DNA of 64,000 nucleotides, taken from positions 32,965 through 96,964 of the forward strand of contig NZ_AKIV01000064.1 in the NCBI RefSeq assembly GCF_000282655.1, given 5' to 3'. Shown here one piece after another: positions 20,292 to 29,351 of the stretch. The translations under genes and the position numbers were made by a program. Below the pieces are notes generated by a model. That model was given only the letters and a program-made list of their open reading frames with translations, was not told the origin of the DNA and searched no databases. Source of the DNA: Polaromonas sp. CF318 (GTDB taxonomy: Bacteria; Pseudomonadota; Gammaproteobacteria; Burkholderiales; Burkholderiaceae_C). Positions within the stretch are counted from its first letter, which is position 1, and each line of letters opens with the position of its first letter.

Positions 20292-20822
20292 TCAGGAGAT
20301 CAGCGCCACTTTCATTTGCTCTAAACGGGCTTTGACCGAGGTGTCCAGCACCTCGTCACCCACCACGACTCGCACGCCGCCTATCAGGGCCGGCTCCAGC
20401 TCAACCTGGAGATTGAGCTTCTTGCCAAAGCGTTTTTCCAGCGTTGCCGACAGGTCGGCCAGCGCCGCGCCGTCGAGCGCAAAAGCGCTGTAGACGGTCG
20501 CATCGGACGAACCGCTCTGCGCGTTTTTCAGGACACGGAACTGCGCGGCGATTTCCGGCAGGACGCTGAGGCGGCCGTTCTCGATCACCGTGCGCAGGAA
20601 GTTTTTCGCGGCGTCCGGCAGTTTGGTCTTGGCAACGCCCGAAATCACGTCGAACGCCTGCGCCGAAGTGACGCCGGGGTTGCCGGCGTACTGCTGCAGC
20701 TGCGCATTCGCAGCGATGGCGGCCAGCTCGTCGAGCCAGGCGGCGGTGCCGCCCAGGTCGGAGCCGGAGGCCTTGAACAGCGCTTCGGCGTAGGGACGGG
20801 CAATGGTGGCTAGTTCGGCCAT
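20292..20822 (-). CDS. atpH: ATP synthase F1 subunit delta
   Basis: A 176-residue protein starting [19 protein letters not shown], the typical helical N-terminal domain of delta/OSCP. It ends with [33 protein letters not shown], the conserved C-terminal signature. It joins the peripheral stalk to the F1 head. It begins 12 bases after the atpF stop. Confidence 0.97.
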   Translation of the reverse strand: MAELATIARPYAEALFKASGSDLGGTAAWLDELAAIAANAQLQQYAGNPGVTSAQAFDVISGVAKTKLPDAAKNFLRTVIENGRLSVLPEIAAQFRVLKNAQSGSSDATVYSAFALDGAALADLSATLEKRFGKKLNLQVELEPALIGGVRVVVGDEVLDTSVKARLEQMKVALIS

Positions 20823-20834
20823 GTTGATGCTCGC

Positions 20835-21305
20835 TTAGAGTTCGGTCTTCAGGCGGCCCAGCAAGTCAGCATGCACACCGGCATTGACTTCCTTGCGCAG
20901 AATCTGCTCGGCGCCCTTGACGGCCAGCGCAGCCACCTGCTCGCGCAGGGCTTCGCGGGCCTTCACGGCCTGCTGCTCGGCTTCGGCCTTGGCGGCGGCA
21001 ATGATCTTGCCGCCTTCCTCGGTGGCCTTGGCCTTGGCTTCTTCGATCAGGGCCTGGCCCCGGCGCTCGGCTTCGGCCAGGCGCACGGCCGCTTCGTTGC
21101 GCGACTTGGCCAGCTCTTCTTCCACGCGCTTGTTGGCGACGGAGAGTTCGGACTTGGCTTTGTCGGCAGCAGCAAGGCCGTCAGCGATTTTTTGCGCACG
21201 CGCGTCCAGGGCCGCCGCGATGGGTGGCCACACAAACTTCATCGTGAACCCGACCAAAATCAGGAACACGATCAGCTGGACAATAAGGGTACCGGTAATG
21301 CTCAC
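20835..21305 (-). CDS. atpF: ATP synthase Fo subunit b
   Basis: A 156-residue protein: one N-terminal TM helix ([23 protein letters not shown]) then a long Ala/Lys/Glu helix forming the peripheral-stalk coiled coil. [21 protein letters not shown] is the standard join. Two copies anchor F1 to subunit a. Confidence 0.98.
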   Translation of the reverse strand: MSITGTLIVQLIVFLILVGFTMKFVWPPIAAALDARAQKIADGLAAADKAKSELSVANKRVEEELAKSRNEAAVRLAEAERRGQALIEEAKAKATEEGGKIIAAAKAEAEQQAVKAREALREQVAALAVKGAEQILRKEVNAGVHADLLGRLKTEL

Positions 21306-21379
21306 TGCTCATCCTTTCCCTTGGGGCCCAGCTGGAAGCCGGCCCGAAGGAATGACATTCTTGGGACTTTGATCAATGC

Positions 21380-21652
<273 letters not shown>

Positions 21653-21705
21653 TTAGGACTTTGGTTACGAGAGAAAAAAGAAAAACGGGAAACGGGGACA
21701 ACTGA

Positions 21706-22578
21706 TTAGTGGTGATCGTGCGCCTGGCCGATGTACACCAGCGTCAGCATCATGAACACGAAGGCTTGCAGCGTGATGATCAGGATGTGGAAAATCGCCC
21801 AGGCCGAGCCCGCGATGATGTGGCCTATGGCCAGGCCGATGCCGGTCGCCGACAGCGACCAGGCACCGCCCATCAGGGCGATCAGCAGGAAAATCAGTTC
21901 GCCGGCATACATGTTGCCGAACAGTCGCATGCCGTGCGAGACCGTCTTGGCGACGAACTCGATGACCTGCATCAGGAAGTTGAAGGGGTACAGCGCCCAG
22001 TGGTTGCCGAAGGGCGCGGTGAACAGCTCGTGGATCCAGCCGCCCAGGCCCTTGATCTTGACGTTGTAGACCAGGCAGGTGATCAGCACGCCCATGGACA
22101 GGCCCATGGTGATGGAGAGGTCGGCGGTGGGCACCGAGCGCATGTAAGCGTGGTGCGCATCATGGCCGGCGACGCCATAGATCCAGGCCCAGATAACCGG
22201 CAGCAGGTCGACCGGCAGCAAATCCATGGCGTTCAGCAGGAAAATCCAGACAAACACGGTGAGGGCCAGCGGCGCGACCAGCTTGCGGCTTTCGGCGTTG
22301 TGCACGATGCCCTTGGCCTGCGCGTCGACCATTTCGACGAGGATTTCAACCGCGGCCTGGAAACGGCCGGGAACGCCGGAGGTGGCTTTGCGGGCGGCTT
22401 TCCAGAGCAGGAAGCAACCGAGCACACCCAGCAAAATGGTGAAAACGGTGGAATCAATATTGATGACGCTCAGATCGAACGGACCAACAAGTTCCTTGTT
22501 GCGCCAGTGCGTCAGGTGGTGAACGATGTATTCACCGGCGGTTGGACCGCCATGTCCAGCAGCATTCTCAGCAGCCAT
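21706..22578 (-). CDS. atpB: ATP synthase Fo subunit a
   Basis: A 290-residue membrane protein with several TM helices. The stator segment contains [24 protein letters not shown], whose Arg is the essential residue facing the c ring. The C-terminus [21 protein letters not shown] is characteristic. It forms the proton half-channels. It precedes atpE in the standard order. Confidence 0.98.
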   Translation of the reverse strand: MAAENAAGHGGPTAGEYIVHHLTHWRNKELVGPFDLSVINIDSTVFTILLGVLGCFLLWKAARKATSGVPGRFQAAVEILVEMVDAQAKGIVHNAESRKLVAPLALTVFVWIFLLNAMDLLPVDLLPVIWAWIYGVAGHDAHHAYMRSVPTADLSITMGLSMGVLITCLVYNVKIKGLGGWIHELFTAPFGNHWALYPFNFLMQVIEFVAKTVSHGMRLFGNMYAGELIFLLIALMGGAWSLSATGIGLAIGHIIAGSAWAIFHILIITLQAFVFMMLTLVYIGQAHDHH

Positions 22579-22590
22579 TTATTGCTCGCC

Positions 22591-23091
22591 TCAAAGTTTA
22601 TTTTTCCTGACCGCGAACAACAGCGCGAGCCAGGACGTTTTCATTGTCACCACCAGGCCGACCAGCATGGCCGGCCAACTCAGCATCGAAACCAGCCTTG
22701 GCGCGGCAAACAGCATTGCCACCGTCAAGGCGATCTTGACCATTTCCCACAAAAAGAAACCAGCCACCGCAGTGCCTGGGTTCATGGACCACACTTTGCC
22801 GGTCAAGCCGCGCGCAAACAGCGCGGCCGGAATCACCACCGCCAGCGCCCCGTAGAGCGCCGACCAGCCGGCGGACCGCTGGCCTGTCAGCGCCCAGGTG
22901 GCACATGCCACCAGAACCCCGACCACCAGTTGCCCCGCCAATACCGACCAGGGGGAGATCGACGGACTCGTTTCACGAAGCTTTTGGGCTTCTTCCCGCG
23001 TCAGGGTCTTGAAACCCTCGTCGTCCGCCTCAAGCTCATATGTAACTGCCCGGGGGACCGGGTCCGTCGCCGAATTCGCCGAATTTGTCAT
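22591..23091 (-). CDS. atpI: ATP synthase assembly/accessory protein I
   Basis: A 166-residue protein. A polar N-terminal part is followed by about four TM segments (LAGQLVVGVLVACATWALTG, LYGALAVVIPAALFARGLTG, FFLWEMVKIALTVAMLFAAPRLV and SWPAMLVGLVVTMKTSWLALLFA). It is at the first position of the atp operon, 12 bases ahead of atpB. AtpI helps c-ring assembly or Mg uptake but is not essential. Poor sequence conservation is normal for the family. Confidence 0.88.
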   Translation of the reverse strand: MTNSANSATDPVPRAVTYELEADDEGFKTLTREEAQKLRETSPSISPWSVLAGQLVVGVLVACATWALTGQRSAGWSALYGALAVVIPAALFARGLTGKVWSMNPGTAVAGFFLWEMVKIALTVAMLFAAPRLVSMLSWPAMLVGLVVTMKTSWLALLFAVRKNKL

Positions 23092-23147
23092 TCTGAAACC
23101 TACAAATTACGGGAAAGTTACAGGGGCCGCTATTAGCAAAGCCCTTG

Positions 23148-23153
23148 ATTATA
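23148..23153 (-). promoter_or_regulatory. -10 element of the ATP synthase operon
   Basis: The minus strand reads TATAAT 57 bases ahead of the atpI start. A weak TTATGG lies 19 bases further upstream. This is the best promoter candidate in the 195-base gap to the divergent CopD-like gene. Confidence 0.5.
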
Positions 23154-23286
23154 CGTAGAAACCCCTGCACCCCCATAAAAAACCCCGCTACCGGGTGAAT
23201 TAGGGGCCTCTCAAGCGCGCGCCAAGGCAGGCGGCAGGTGGTGGTTCACAATGGGCTGACTCGCAACGCCCCACTGAAAGATCCCC

Positions 23287-23733
23287 ATGCACGCCCTGAT
23301 GAAATTCCTGCACCTCGCCGCCGCCATCGCCTGGCTGGGCGGGATTTCCTTCATGCTGTTCGCCCTGCGCCCCGCCGCGGCCGAACAGCTCGCGCCGCCG
23401 CAGCGCCTGCCCCTGATCGCGCAGGTTCTGCGGCGTTTCTTCGTCGGGGTGTGGGCCGGCATCGCGGTCCTGCTGCTGACGGGACTGGCCATGCTGCTGG
23501 CCGTCGGCATGAAAAGCGCGCCCACCGGCTGGCACATGATGTTCGGCCTCGGCCTTTTGATGTTCGCGCTTTTCGGCCACCTGTATTTCGGCCCCTTCCG
23601 CCGCCTCAAGCAGGCCGTGGCCGCGTCCGACTGGCCCGAAGGCGGGCGCCGTGTCGGGCAGATCGCCACCCTGGCCATGGCCAATCTCGCACTGGGCGCG
23701 CTGGCCATCGCCGCCGTCATTTTTCTCGCGTGA
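23287..23733 (+). CDS. CopD-like integral membrane protein
   Basis: A 148-residue protein with four TM helices: LMKFLHLAAAIAWLGGISFMLFAL, FVGVWAGIAVLLLTGLAMLLAV, MMFGLGLLMFALFGHLYFGP and LATLAMANLALGALAIAAVIFLA-like. Conserved His residues sit in the helices (KFLHLAAAIAWLGG, HMMFGLG, FGHLYF), as in the CopD copper-resistance domain. Metal or haem binding by these His is possible. Its stop overlaps the start of the next gene. Confidence 0.75.
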   Translation: MHALMKFLHLAAAIAWLGGISFMLFALRPAAAEQLAPPQRLPLIAQVLRRFFVGVWAGIAVLLLTGLAMLLAVGMKSAPTGWHMMFGLGLLMFALFGHLYFGPFRRLKQAVAASDWPEGGRRVGQIATLAMANLALGALAIAAVIFLA

Positions 23734-24260
23734 AGAAGGCGCGGCCCGAACCCCGAAAAAAAGCCGGCTGGCTGGAGCGCCTGAAGGCGTCGGTGCCGAC
23801 CCGTGAGGCGCTGGCCGCCCATCCCTGGCTCAGGCCCGTGGCGCACCGCCTGCTGGACCCGCAGCTGTGGCGGCTGCAGCACGAAGCCGTGGCGCGCGGC
23901 GCGGCCATAGGCATCTTCTGGGCCTTTGCCCTGCCCTTCGCGCAAATCGTCGCGGCCGCCGCCCACAGCGTCTGGTGGCGCGCCAATATTCCCGTCGCCG
24001 TCGGCATCACTTTCATCACCAACCCCTTCACCGTGGGTTTCTGGCTCTGGCTGGCTTACCAGGCCGGCAGCCTGCTGCTGGACGCGCCGCCGCCGGTTCC
24101 CATGTCCGAAGGCGCGGGTGTCATCGGCTGGCTGGCTTCGTTTGGCGGGCCTGCCATACTGGGCATGGGCCTGTTCGCGGTGCTGGGCTCCACCACCGGC
24201 TACCTGCTGGTCAAGCTGGCCTGGCGTTTGCGCATCTGGTTCAAGCGCCGCCGCCGTTAA
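23730..24260 (+). CDS. DUF2062 membrane protein
   Basis: A 176-residue protein starting at a GTG that overlaps the previous stop by 4 bases. It reads VARGAAIGIFWAFALPFAQIVAAAAHSVWWRANIPVAVGITFITNPFTVGFWLWLAYQAGSLLL, the DUF2062 signature (PFxQ...R.N.P.A...T...NP.T). Two hydrophobic blocks follow and it ends with a basic KRRRR tail. The family's function is unknown; it is often near cell-envelope or glycosyltransferase genes. Confidence 0.85.
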   Translation: MKKARPEPRKKAGWLERLKASVPTREALAAHPWLRPVAHRLLDPQLWRLQHEAVARGAAIGIFWAFALPFAQIVAAAAHSVWWRANIPVAVGITFITNPFTVGFWLWLAYQAGSLLLDAPPPVPMSEGAGVIGWLASFGGPAILGMGLFAVLGSTTGYLLVKLAWRLRIWFKRRRR

Positions 24261-24332
24261 GCACCGGACCCTGGACAATCGGGTATTTACGCTTCTTTCT
24301 TTTTCTTCCTTCTTTCTTTGCTTCAAGCCACC

Positions 24333-25235
24333 ATGACCACGCTTTCCCCCAGCCTTCCCGACACGCCCTGCTACCTCAACGGCGAATACACCCCCCTCAA
24401 GGACGCCAAGATCAGCGTGATGGACCGCGGCTTCATCTTCGGCGACGGCGTGTACGAAGTGGTGCCGGCCTACGGCGGCCGGCTGTTCCGTTTTGAGCAG
24501 CACATGGCGCGCCTGGAGCGCAGCCTGGCCGAGCTGCGCATCCCGAACCCGATGACGCGCACCGAGTGGCAGGCCGTGGCCCTGAAGCTGGTCGCGGCCC
24601 ACGCGCAATCCACCGCCGCGCCGGCCGGCGGCGGCAACCAGCTGGTCTACATCCAGGTCAGCCGCGGCGTCGCCATGCGCGACCATCCCATGCTGCCCGG
24701 CCTCGCGCCCACCGTGTTCGTGATGGCCAACACCATGAAGCTGCCCAGCGCGCAGCAGCGCGAAGCCGGCGTGGCCTGTGTGACGGCCGACGACTTCCGC
24801 TGGGAAAAAGCCCACATCAAAAGCACCAGCCTGCTGGGCGCGGTGTTCGCGCGCCAGATCAGCGTCGACGCCGGCGCGGTGGAAACCGTGATGTTTCGCG
24901 GCGAGCACCTCAGCGAAGCCGCTTCGAGCAACGTCTGGATCGTCAAGGACGGCAAGGTGCTGGGCCCGCCCAAGGACAACCTGGTGCTGGAAGGCATACG
25001 CTTCGGCCTGATCGAGGAAATCTGCCGCGCCGCCGGCATCCCCTTTGAGCTGCGCCGCATCACGCGCGCCGAAGTGCTGGCGGCCGACGAGCTTTTGCTG
25101 TCCTCGGCCACCAAGGAAGTGCTGCCGGTCACCCTGCTGGACGGGCAGCCCGTGGGCCACGGGCTGGAAAAGGGCAAGCCCGGCCCCATTTATGCCAAGC
25201 TGTACGCTCAATACCAGCGCGCCAAACAGGCCTGA
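24333..25235 (+). CDS. D-amino-acid aminotransferase (class IV PLP, Dat-like)
   Basis: A 300-residue fold-type IV aminotransferase. It has YLNGEYTPLKDAKISVMDRGFIFGDGVYEVVPAYGGRLFRFEQHMARLERSL, the PLP-binding Lys in EKAHIKSTSLLGAV, and EAASSNVWIVKDG followed by the SSATKEVLPV phosphate-binding turn. It most resembles D-alanine transaminases, which make D-Glu and D-Ala for peptidoglycan. A branched-chain-type specificity cannot be excluded. It is followed after 14 bases by the DUF493 gene and then lipB-lipA, an arrangement typical of Burkholderiales. Confidence 0.9.
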   Translation: MTTLSPSLPDTPCYLNGEYTPLKDAKISVMDRGFIFGDGVYEVVPAYGGRLFRFEQHMARLERSLAELRIPNPMTRTEWQAVALKLVAAHAQSTAAPAGGGNQLVYIQVSRGVAMRDHPMLPGLAPTVFVMANTMKLPSAQQREAGVACVTADDFRWEKAHIKSTSLLGAVFARQISVDAGAVETVMFRGEHLSEAASSNVWIVKDGKVLGPPKDNLVLEGIRFGLIEEICRAAGIPFELRRITRAEVLAADELLLSSATKEVLPVTLLDGQPVGHGLEKGKPGPIYAKLYAQYQRAKQA

Positions 25236-25249
25236 AAGGACCCCTTGCC

Positions 25250-25567
25250 ATGACCACATCTCCCGACACCCCGAAAATCATCGGAGTCCCCGGCTCCGGG
25301 CCTGCGCGCCAGGAATCGCTGATCGAATACCCGTCACAGTTTCCCATCAAGGTCATGGGCCACAAGGTGGACGGGCTGGTCGCCGCCATCACCTCGGTGG
25401 CGCACCAGTTCGACCCGGCTTTCGACGCCTCCACCATAGAGCTGCGTGAAAGCAAGGGCGGCAAATACCTGGGCGTCACCGTCACTGTCACCGCCACCAG
25501 CCGCGAACAGCTCGATGAGCTCTACCGCACGCTGTCCACGCATCCCATGGTCAAGGTGGTCCTCTAG
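25250..25567 (+). CDS. DUF493 (YbeD-like) protein
   Basis: A 105-residue protein with ESLIEYPSQFPIKVMGHK and YLGVTVTVTATSREQLDELYRTLSTHPMVKVVL, matching the ferredoxin-like YbeD/DUF493 family. YbeD is commonly adjacent to lipB, as here. Its fold resembles ACT or allosteric domains and a role linked to lipoate metabolism is assumed from position. The start ATG follows an AAAGGA sequence. Confidence 0.9.
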   Translation: MTTSPDTPKIIGVPGSGPARQESLIEYPSQFPIKVMGHKVDGLVAAITSVAHQFDPAFDASTIELRESKGGKYLGVTVTVTATSREQLDELYRTLSTHPMVKVVL

Positions 25568-25585
25568 GCCACGATAACGCCGCAA

Positions 25586-26272
25586 ATGCAGGCAGAACCA
25601 CGCCACCTGGGCCGGGTCGACTACCTGCCCACCTACGAAGCCATGCAAGCCTTCACGGCCGCCCGCCACCCGGGCGCCGATGAGGGCGAGGCCGACCAGC
25701 TGTGGATTTGCGAGCACCCGCCGGTCTATACCCAGGGCCTGGCGGGCAAGCCCGACCATGTGCTCAATCCCGGTGCCATCCCGGTGGTGCAGACCAACCG
25801 CGGCGGCCAGGTGACCTACCACGGCCCCGGCCAGGTCGTGGCCTATCCGCTCATTGACTTGAAGCGCGCCGGCTACTACGTCAAGGAATACGTCTACCGC
25901 ATCGAGGAATCGGTCATCAAGACCCTGGCGCACTTCGGCGTCACGGGCCACCGCGTGGCCGGCTCGCCCGGCATTTATGTGCGCCTGGACGACCCGGCCT
26001 CGCACGCCGCGCTGACCGGCCCGATGCACCCGGCCGACCCGTTTCGCGGCCTGGGCAAGATCGCGGCCCTGGGCATCAAGGTCAGCCGGCACTGCACCTA
26101 CCACGGCGTGGCGCTCAATGTGGCCATGGACCTGGAACCCTTCTCGCGCATCAACCCTTGCGGCTACGTAGGACTGCAAACCACAGACCTTTCTACAATC
26201 GGGGTATCGGCAAGCTGGCAGGACGCCGCGGATGTGCTGGGCCGCAAGCTCGCCACCTACCTGGCGCCTTGA
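25586..26272 (+). CDS. lipB: Octanoyltransferase
   Basis: A 228-residue protein with [49 protein letters not shown], and the catalytic Cys-Lys pair: Lys in [15 protein letters not shown] and Cys in the same [11 protein letters not shown] block. LipB moves octanoyl from acyl-carrier protein to the lipoyl domains of 2-oxoacid dehydrogenases and GcvH. It is placed directly before lipA, which then inserts the sulfurs. Confidence 0.96.
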   Translation: MQAEPRHLGRVDYLPTYEAMQAFTAARHPGADEGEADQLWICEHPPVYTQGLAGKPDHVLNPGAIPVVQTNRGGQVTYHGPGQVVAYPLIDLKRAGYYVKEYVYRIEESVIKTLAHFGVTGHRVAGSPGIYVRLDDPASHAALTGPMHPADPFRGLGKIAALGIKVSRHCTYHGVALNVAMDLEPFSRINPCGYVGLQTTDLSTIGVSASWQDAADVLGRKLATYLAP

Positions 26273-26319
26273 AGTTCCCTGAAGCGCAAAGCCACCCGCC
26301 GCCAACACGAAACACACCC

Positions 26320-27357
26320 ATGAGCACACCCGACCCTCTCCAAGCCCTCGCCAACCCCGTGGTCCGCGAGGTCCAGGCCCTGGAAGGCTACAACCCGCTG
26401 GCCAAACAAAAGGCCGCGGCCAAGCTCTCGCGCATCCCCGTCAAGGTGGTGCAGGGCGAAATGCTCAAGAAGCCCGACTGGATCCGCGTCAAGGCCGGCA
26501 GCCCGACCACGCGTTTTTACGAGATCAAGCAGATCCTGCGCGAGAACAAGCTCAACACCGTCTGCGAGGAAGCCAGCTGCCCCAATATCGGCGAATGCTT
26601 CGGCAAGGGCACGGCCACCTTCATGATCATGGGCGACAAGTGCACGCGCCGCTGCCCGTTCTGCGACGTGGGCCACGGCCGGCCGGACCCGCTGGACGTC
26701 AACGAGCCGCTGAACCTGGCGAAAACCATCGCGGCCCTGAAGCTCAAATACGTAGTGATCACCAGCGTGGACCGCGACGACCTGCGCGACGGCGGCAGCG
26801 GCCATTTTGTCGAATGCATCCAGAAAATCCGCGAGCTCTCGCCCGCCACCACGATTGAAATCCTGGTGCCCGACTTCCGCGGCCGCGACGACCGCGCGCT
26901 CGAAATCCTCAAAGCCGCGCCGCCCGACGTGATGAACCACAACCTCGAAACCGCGCCGCGCCTCTATAAAGAAGCGCGCCCCGGCAGCGACTACGCCTTC
27001 AGCCTGAACCTGCTCAAGAAGTTCAAGGCCCTGCACCCCGATGTGCCGACCAAGAGCGGCATCATGGTGGGCCTGGGCGAGACCGACGAGGAAATCCTGC
27101 AGGTCATGCGCGACATGCGCGCCCACAACATCGACATGCTGACGATCGGCCAGTACCTCGCGCCGTCGACCAGCCACCTGCCGGTGCGCCGCTACGTGCA
27201 CCCCGACACCTTCAAGATGTTCGAGCAAGAGGCCTACAAGATGGGCTTTACCCACGCCGCCGTGGGCGCCATGGTGCGCAGCAGCTACCACGCCGACCAG
27301 CAGGCCCACGCCGCCGGCGTGGCCGACAAGGCCGACGCGGCGGCTGCCGCCCTTTGA
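26320..27357 (+). CDS. lipA: Lipoyl synthase
   Basis: A 345-residue radical-SAM enzyme with both iron-sulfur clusters visible. The auxiliary cluster motif is [12 protein letters not shown] and the radical-SAM CX3CX2C is [10 protein letters not shown]. Later blocks include [19 protein letters not shown] and [11 protein letters not shown]. It inserts two sulfurs into octanoyl groups. The ATG at 26320 gives the usual N-terminus. A TACAAT about 130 bases upstream, inside the end of lipB, may give lipA its own promoter. Confidence 0.97.
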   Translation: MSTPDPLQALANPVVREVQALEGYNPLAKQKAAAKLSRIPVKVVQGEMLKKPDWIRVKAGSPTTRFYEIKQILRENKLNTVCEEASCPNIGECFGKGTATFMIMGDKCTRRCPFCDVGHGRPDPLDVNEPLNLAKTIAALKLKYVVITSVDRDDLRDGGSGHFVECIQKIRELSPATTIEILVPDFRGRDDRALEILKAAPPDVMNHNLETAPRLYKEARPGSDYAFSLNLLKKFKALHPDVPTKSGIMVGLGETDEEILQVMRDMRAHNIDMLTIGQYLAPSTSHLPVRRYVHPDTFKMFEQEAYKMGFTHAAVGAMVRSSYHADQQAHAAGVADKADAAAAAL

Positions 27358-27367
27358 TCCACGGAAC

Positions 27368-28078
27368 ATGAACGCGCCGCAAGGCTCCCTGTCGCTGCGC
27401 CGCTACGGCGCCTCGCACGGCAGCCATGCGCACCCGCATTTCCAGATCCTGCTGGGCCTGGACGGCGTGCTCGAACTTGAGGTGCAGGGGCGCGGACGCC
27501 GCATCGCGGCCGGCCAGGGCTGTGTGATCGCGCCCGGCGAGCACCATGACTTCGAATCGCGCGAAGGCAGCCGCTGCATCGTGCTGGACACCCCACACGC
27601 CGGCTGGGCGCGCTGCGCCGCCGACCCGGCCCATGCCGAACAGGCCCTGGCACTGGGCAACTACCTGGCCCACGCGCTGCAGCAACGCGGCAGTCTGGCC
27701 CAGCACTACGGTCCGGCCCTGCTGCTGGAATCGTGGCAGCCGCTGACGCAGCATGCGCCGCGCACCACGCGCTACCGCCGCCCCATCGACTGGGAACAGC
27801 TGGCCGCCTGGACGCAGCAGCGCCTGCACGAACCGCTCAGCGTGGCGCAGCTCGCCGCACAGGTATTTTTAAGCCCCACGCAGTTCGCCGCGCGCTGCCG
27901 GCGTGAAACCGGCCTCAGCGTGATGCACTGGCTGCGCCGGCAACGCCTGGAACTGGCCTTGCGGCTGCGCGACCGCGGCATGAGCGTGGCCGACACCGCG
28001 CTGCACTGCGGCTACCACTCGCCCTCGGCGCTGACGGCCGCGCTCAGGCGGCAGTCGAACGCTTCCCAAGCTCAATAA
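27368..28078 (+). CDS. AraC family transcriptional regulator with N-terminal cupin domain
   Basis: A 236-residue protein. An N-terminal cupin is visible (SHGSHAHPHFQILLGLDGVLELEVQGRGRRIAAGQGCVIAPGEHHDFESRE). The C-terminal AraC domain of about 100 residues is WTQQRLHEPLSVAQLAAQVFLSPTQFAARCRRETGLSVMHWLRRQRLELALRLRD. The His-rich cupin motif could bind a metal or small ligand. It starts 10 bases after the lipA stop, but a link to lipoate is not evident. The 3' end overlaps the convergent lipoprotein gene by 7 bases. Confidence 0.88.
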   Translation: MNAPQGSLSLRRYGASHGSHAHPHFQILLGLDGVLELEVQGRGRRIAAGQGCVIAPGEHHDFESREGSRCIVLDTPHAGWARCAADPAHAEQALALGNYLAHALQQRGSLAQHYGPALLLESWQPLTQHAPRTTRYRRPIDWEQLAAWTQQRLHEPLSVAQLAAQVFLSPTQFAARCRRETGLSVMHWLRRQRLELALRLRDRGMSVADTALHCGYHSPSALTAALRRQSNASQAQ

Positions 28079-28266
28079 CGATAGGGGTTGTTGGGCCGGC
28101 GGTCGTAGCGGTCGCTGACACCGTCGCCGTCACGGTCATAGCGCGGGCCAGGGCCGGGGCCGCCGCGGTAATGCGGCCCGTTGTCGTAAGGCACGGGATA
28201 GGCCACGCAGCCCGACAAGGCCAGAAAGCCCACCAGCGAGAGCAGGAGGATGGAAAGCTTTTTCAT
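28072..28266 (-). CDS. Small lipoprotein with Gly/Pro- and Asp/Arg-rich tail
   Basis: A 64-residue protein: signal and lipobox LALSGCVAYP (Cys at 20), then GGPGPGPRYDRDGDGVSDRYDRRPNNPYRY. The DRDGDGVSD stretch matches a single EF-hand-like calcium loop of the thrombospondin-3 type repeat. It is a probable outer-membrane lipoprotein. It is preceded by AGGGTCTCC-rich sequence on the minus strand and is transcribed alone. No function is known. Confidence 0.75.
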   Translation of the reverse strand: MKKLSILLLSLVGFLALSGCVAYPVPYDNGPHYRGGPGPGPRYDRDGDGVSDRYDRRPNNPYRY

Positions 28267-28511
28267 GAGGGTCTCCTTGAGGCCGCAGGCCTCGGTTTGT
28301 TGTCAGAACATCTGCACCTTCATTGAACGCGCCACCCGCACCCGGGAAGTGTCCGGCACACGCCCGCCAGGTGAAACTGGTTACCGGATGTAGGCATTCC
28401 TGTAGGACGGCAGGCGCACATGGCTCTGGCGCAGGCCCTTAAACGTCATTGCGCGCTGGAACAGCGTCGTTGCGCGACGATGCCCGGCGCGGCGGCTTTT
28501 ATCCTCGCCGC

Positions 28512-29351
28512 ATGCCTGCCAATCTTTATGCACTCGGCGCCATCGCCCTCTGGGCCTTGTTGGCCTCGCTCGGCGTGTCGCTCAAGCACGTGCCGCCCTT
28601 TTTGCTGACCGGCGCCGCGTTGCTGGTCGGCAGCACACTGGCCCTGCCCTTTGTGCTCAGGGACAGGCGGCAATGGCGCATCCCGCCCGCCACACTGGCC
28701 CTGGGCATCTACGGCCTTTTCGGTTTTCACTTCCTGCTCTTTATCGCGCTGCGCCACGCGCCCGCCGTCGAGGCCAACCTGGTCAACTACCTGTGGCCGC
28801 TGTTCATGGTGGTGCTGGCGCCGCTGTTTCTTCGCGGCGTGCGACTGCGCGGCGTGCATGTGGCCGCCGCCCTGCTGGGTTTTGCCGGCGCAGCCATCGC
28901 CATCCTGGGCGCGGCCGGCGGATCTTCTGCGGGCGGCTGGTCCTGGGGCTACCTGCCGGCGTTGGGCTCGGCCTTTATCTGGGCCAGCTACTCGCTGCTG
29001 ACCCAGCGCGTGCCGGCTTTTCCCACGGCGGCCATAGGCCTGTTCGGCTTGGTGTCGGGCCTGCTCTCGCTGCTGTGCCACTGGGCGCTGGAGCCGGCGG
29101 CGATCCTGTCGGCGCAAGACTGGGGGCTGCTGGCCGTGATGGGCCTGGGCCCGCTGGGCGCGGCCTTTTTCCTCTGGGACAAAGCCCTCAAGCTCGGCGA
29201 CGCCCGGCAGATAGGCATCCTGAGCTACCTCACGCCGCTGGGCTCCACCGCGCTGCTGATGGGGGTCAGCGGCCGCGCGCTGAGCTGGAGCATAGGCCTG
29301 GCCGCGGCGATGATCATAGGCGCGGCGGTGCTGGGCACGCGGGCGCGCTAG
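28512..29351 (+). CDS. EamA/DMT family transporter (YddG-like)
   Basis: A 279-residue protein with ten predicted TM helices in two EamA repeats, beginning MPANLYALGAIALWALLASLGVSLKHVPPFLLTGAALLVGSTLALPF. The block FHFLLFIALRHAPAVEANLVNYLWPLFMVVLAPLFL is typical of the YddG/RhaT-like group that exports amino acids such as aromatic compounds. The substrate is not certain. The 3' end overlaps the convergent MFS gene by 38 bases. Confidence 0.88.
   Translation: MPANLYALGAIALWALLASLGVSLKHVPPFLLTGAALLVGSTLALPFVLRDRRQWRIPPATLALGIYGLFGFHFLLFIALRHAPAVEANLVNYLWPLFMVVLAPLFLRGVRLRGVHVAAALLGFAGAAIAILGAAGGSSAGGWSWGYLPALGSAFIWASYSLLTQRVPAFPTAAIGLFGLVSGLLSLLCHWALEPAAILSAQDWGLLAVMGLGPLGAAFFLWDKALKLGDARQIGILSYLTPLGSTALLMGVSGRALSWSIGLAAAMIIGAAVLGTRAR

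Noticed and set aside
18797..20335. Long plus-strand open frame opposite atpA, and similar ones opposite atpD and atpB
   Set aside because: These are antisense shadows: the coding strand shows strongly conserved ATP synthase sequence, and the antisense products are His/Gly/Val-rich with no domains.
23160..23215. Possible terminator on the minus strand (CCCC..GGGG followed by T6)
   Set aside because: The stem pairs only four GC bases cleanly with an internal loop, and no minus-strand gene ends there.
23211..25259. 682-residue minus-strand open frame opposite the CopD, DUF2062 and aminotransferase genes
   Set aside because: Its sequence is repetitive His/Arg/Gly typical of high-G+C shadows and all three plus-strand genes are well supported.
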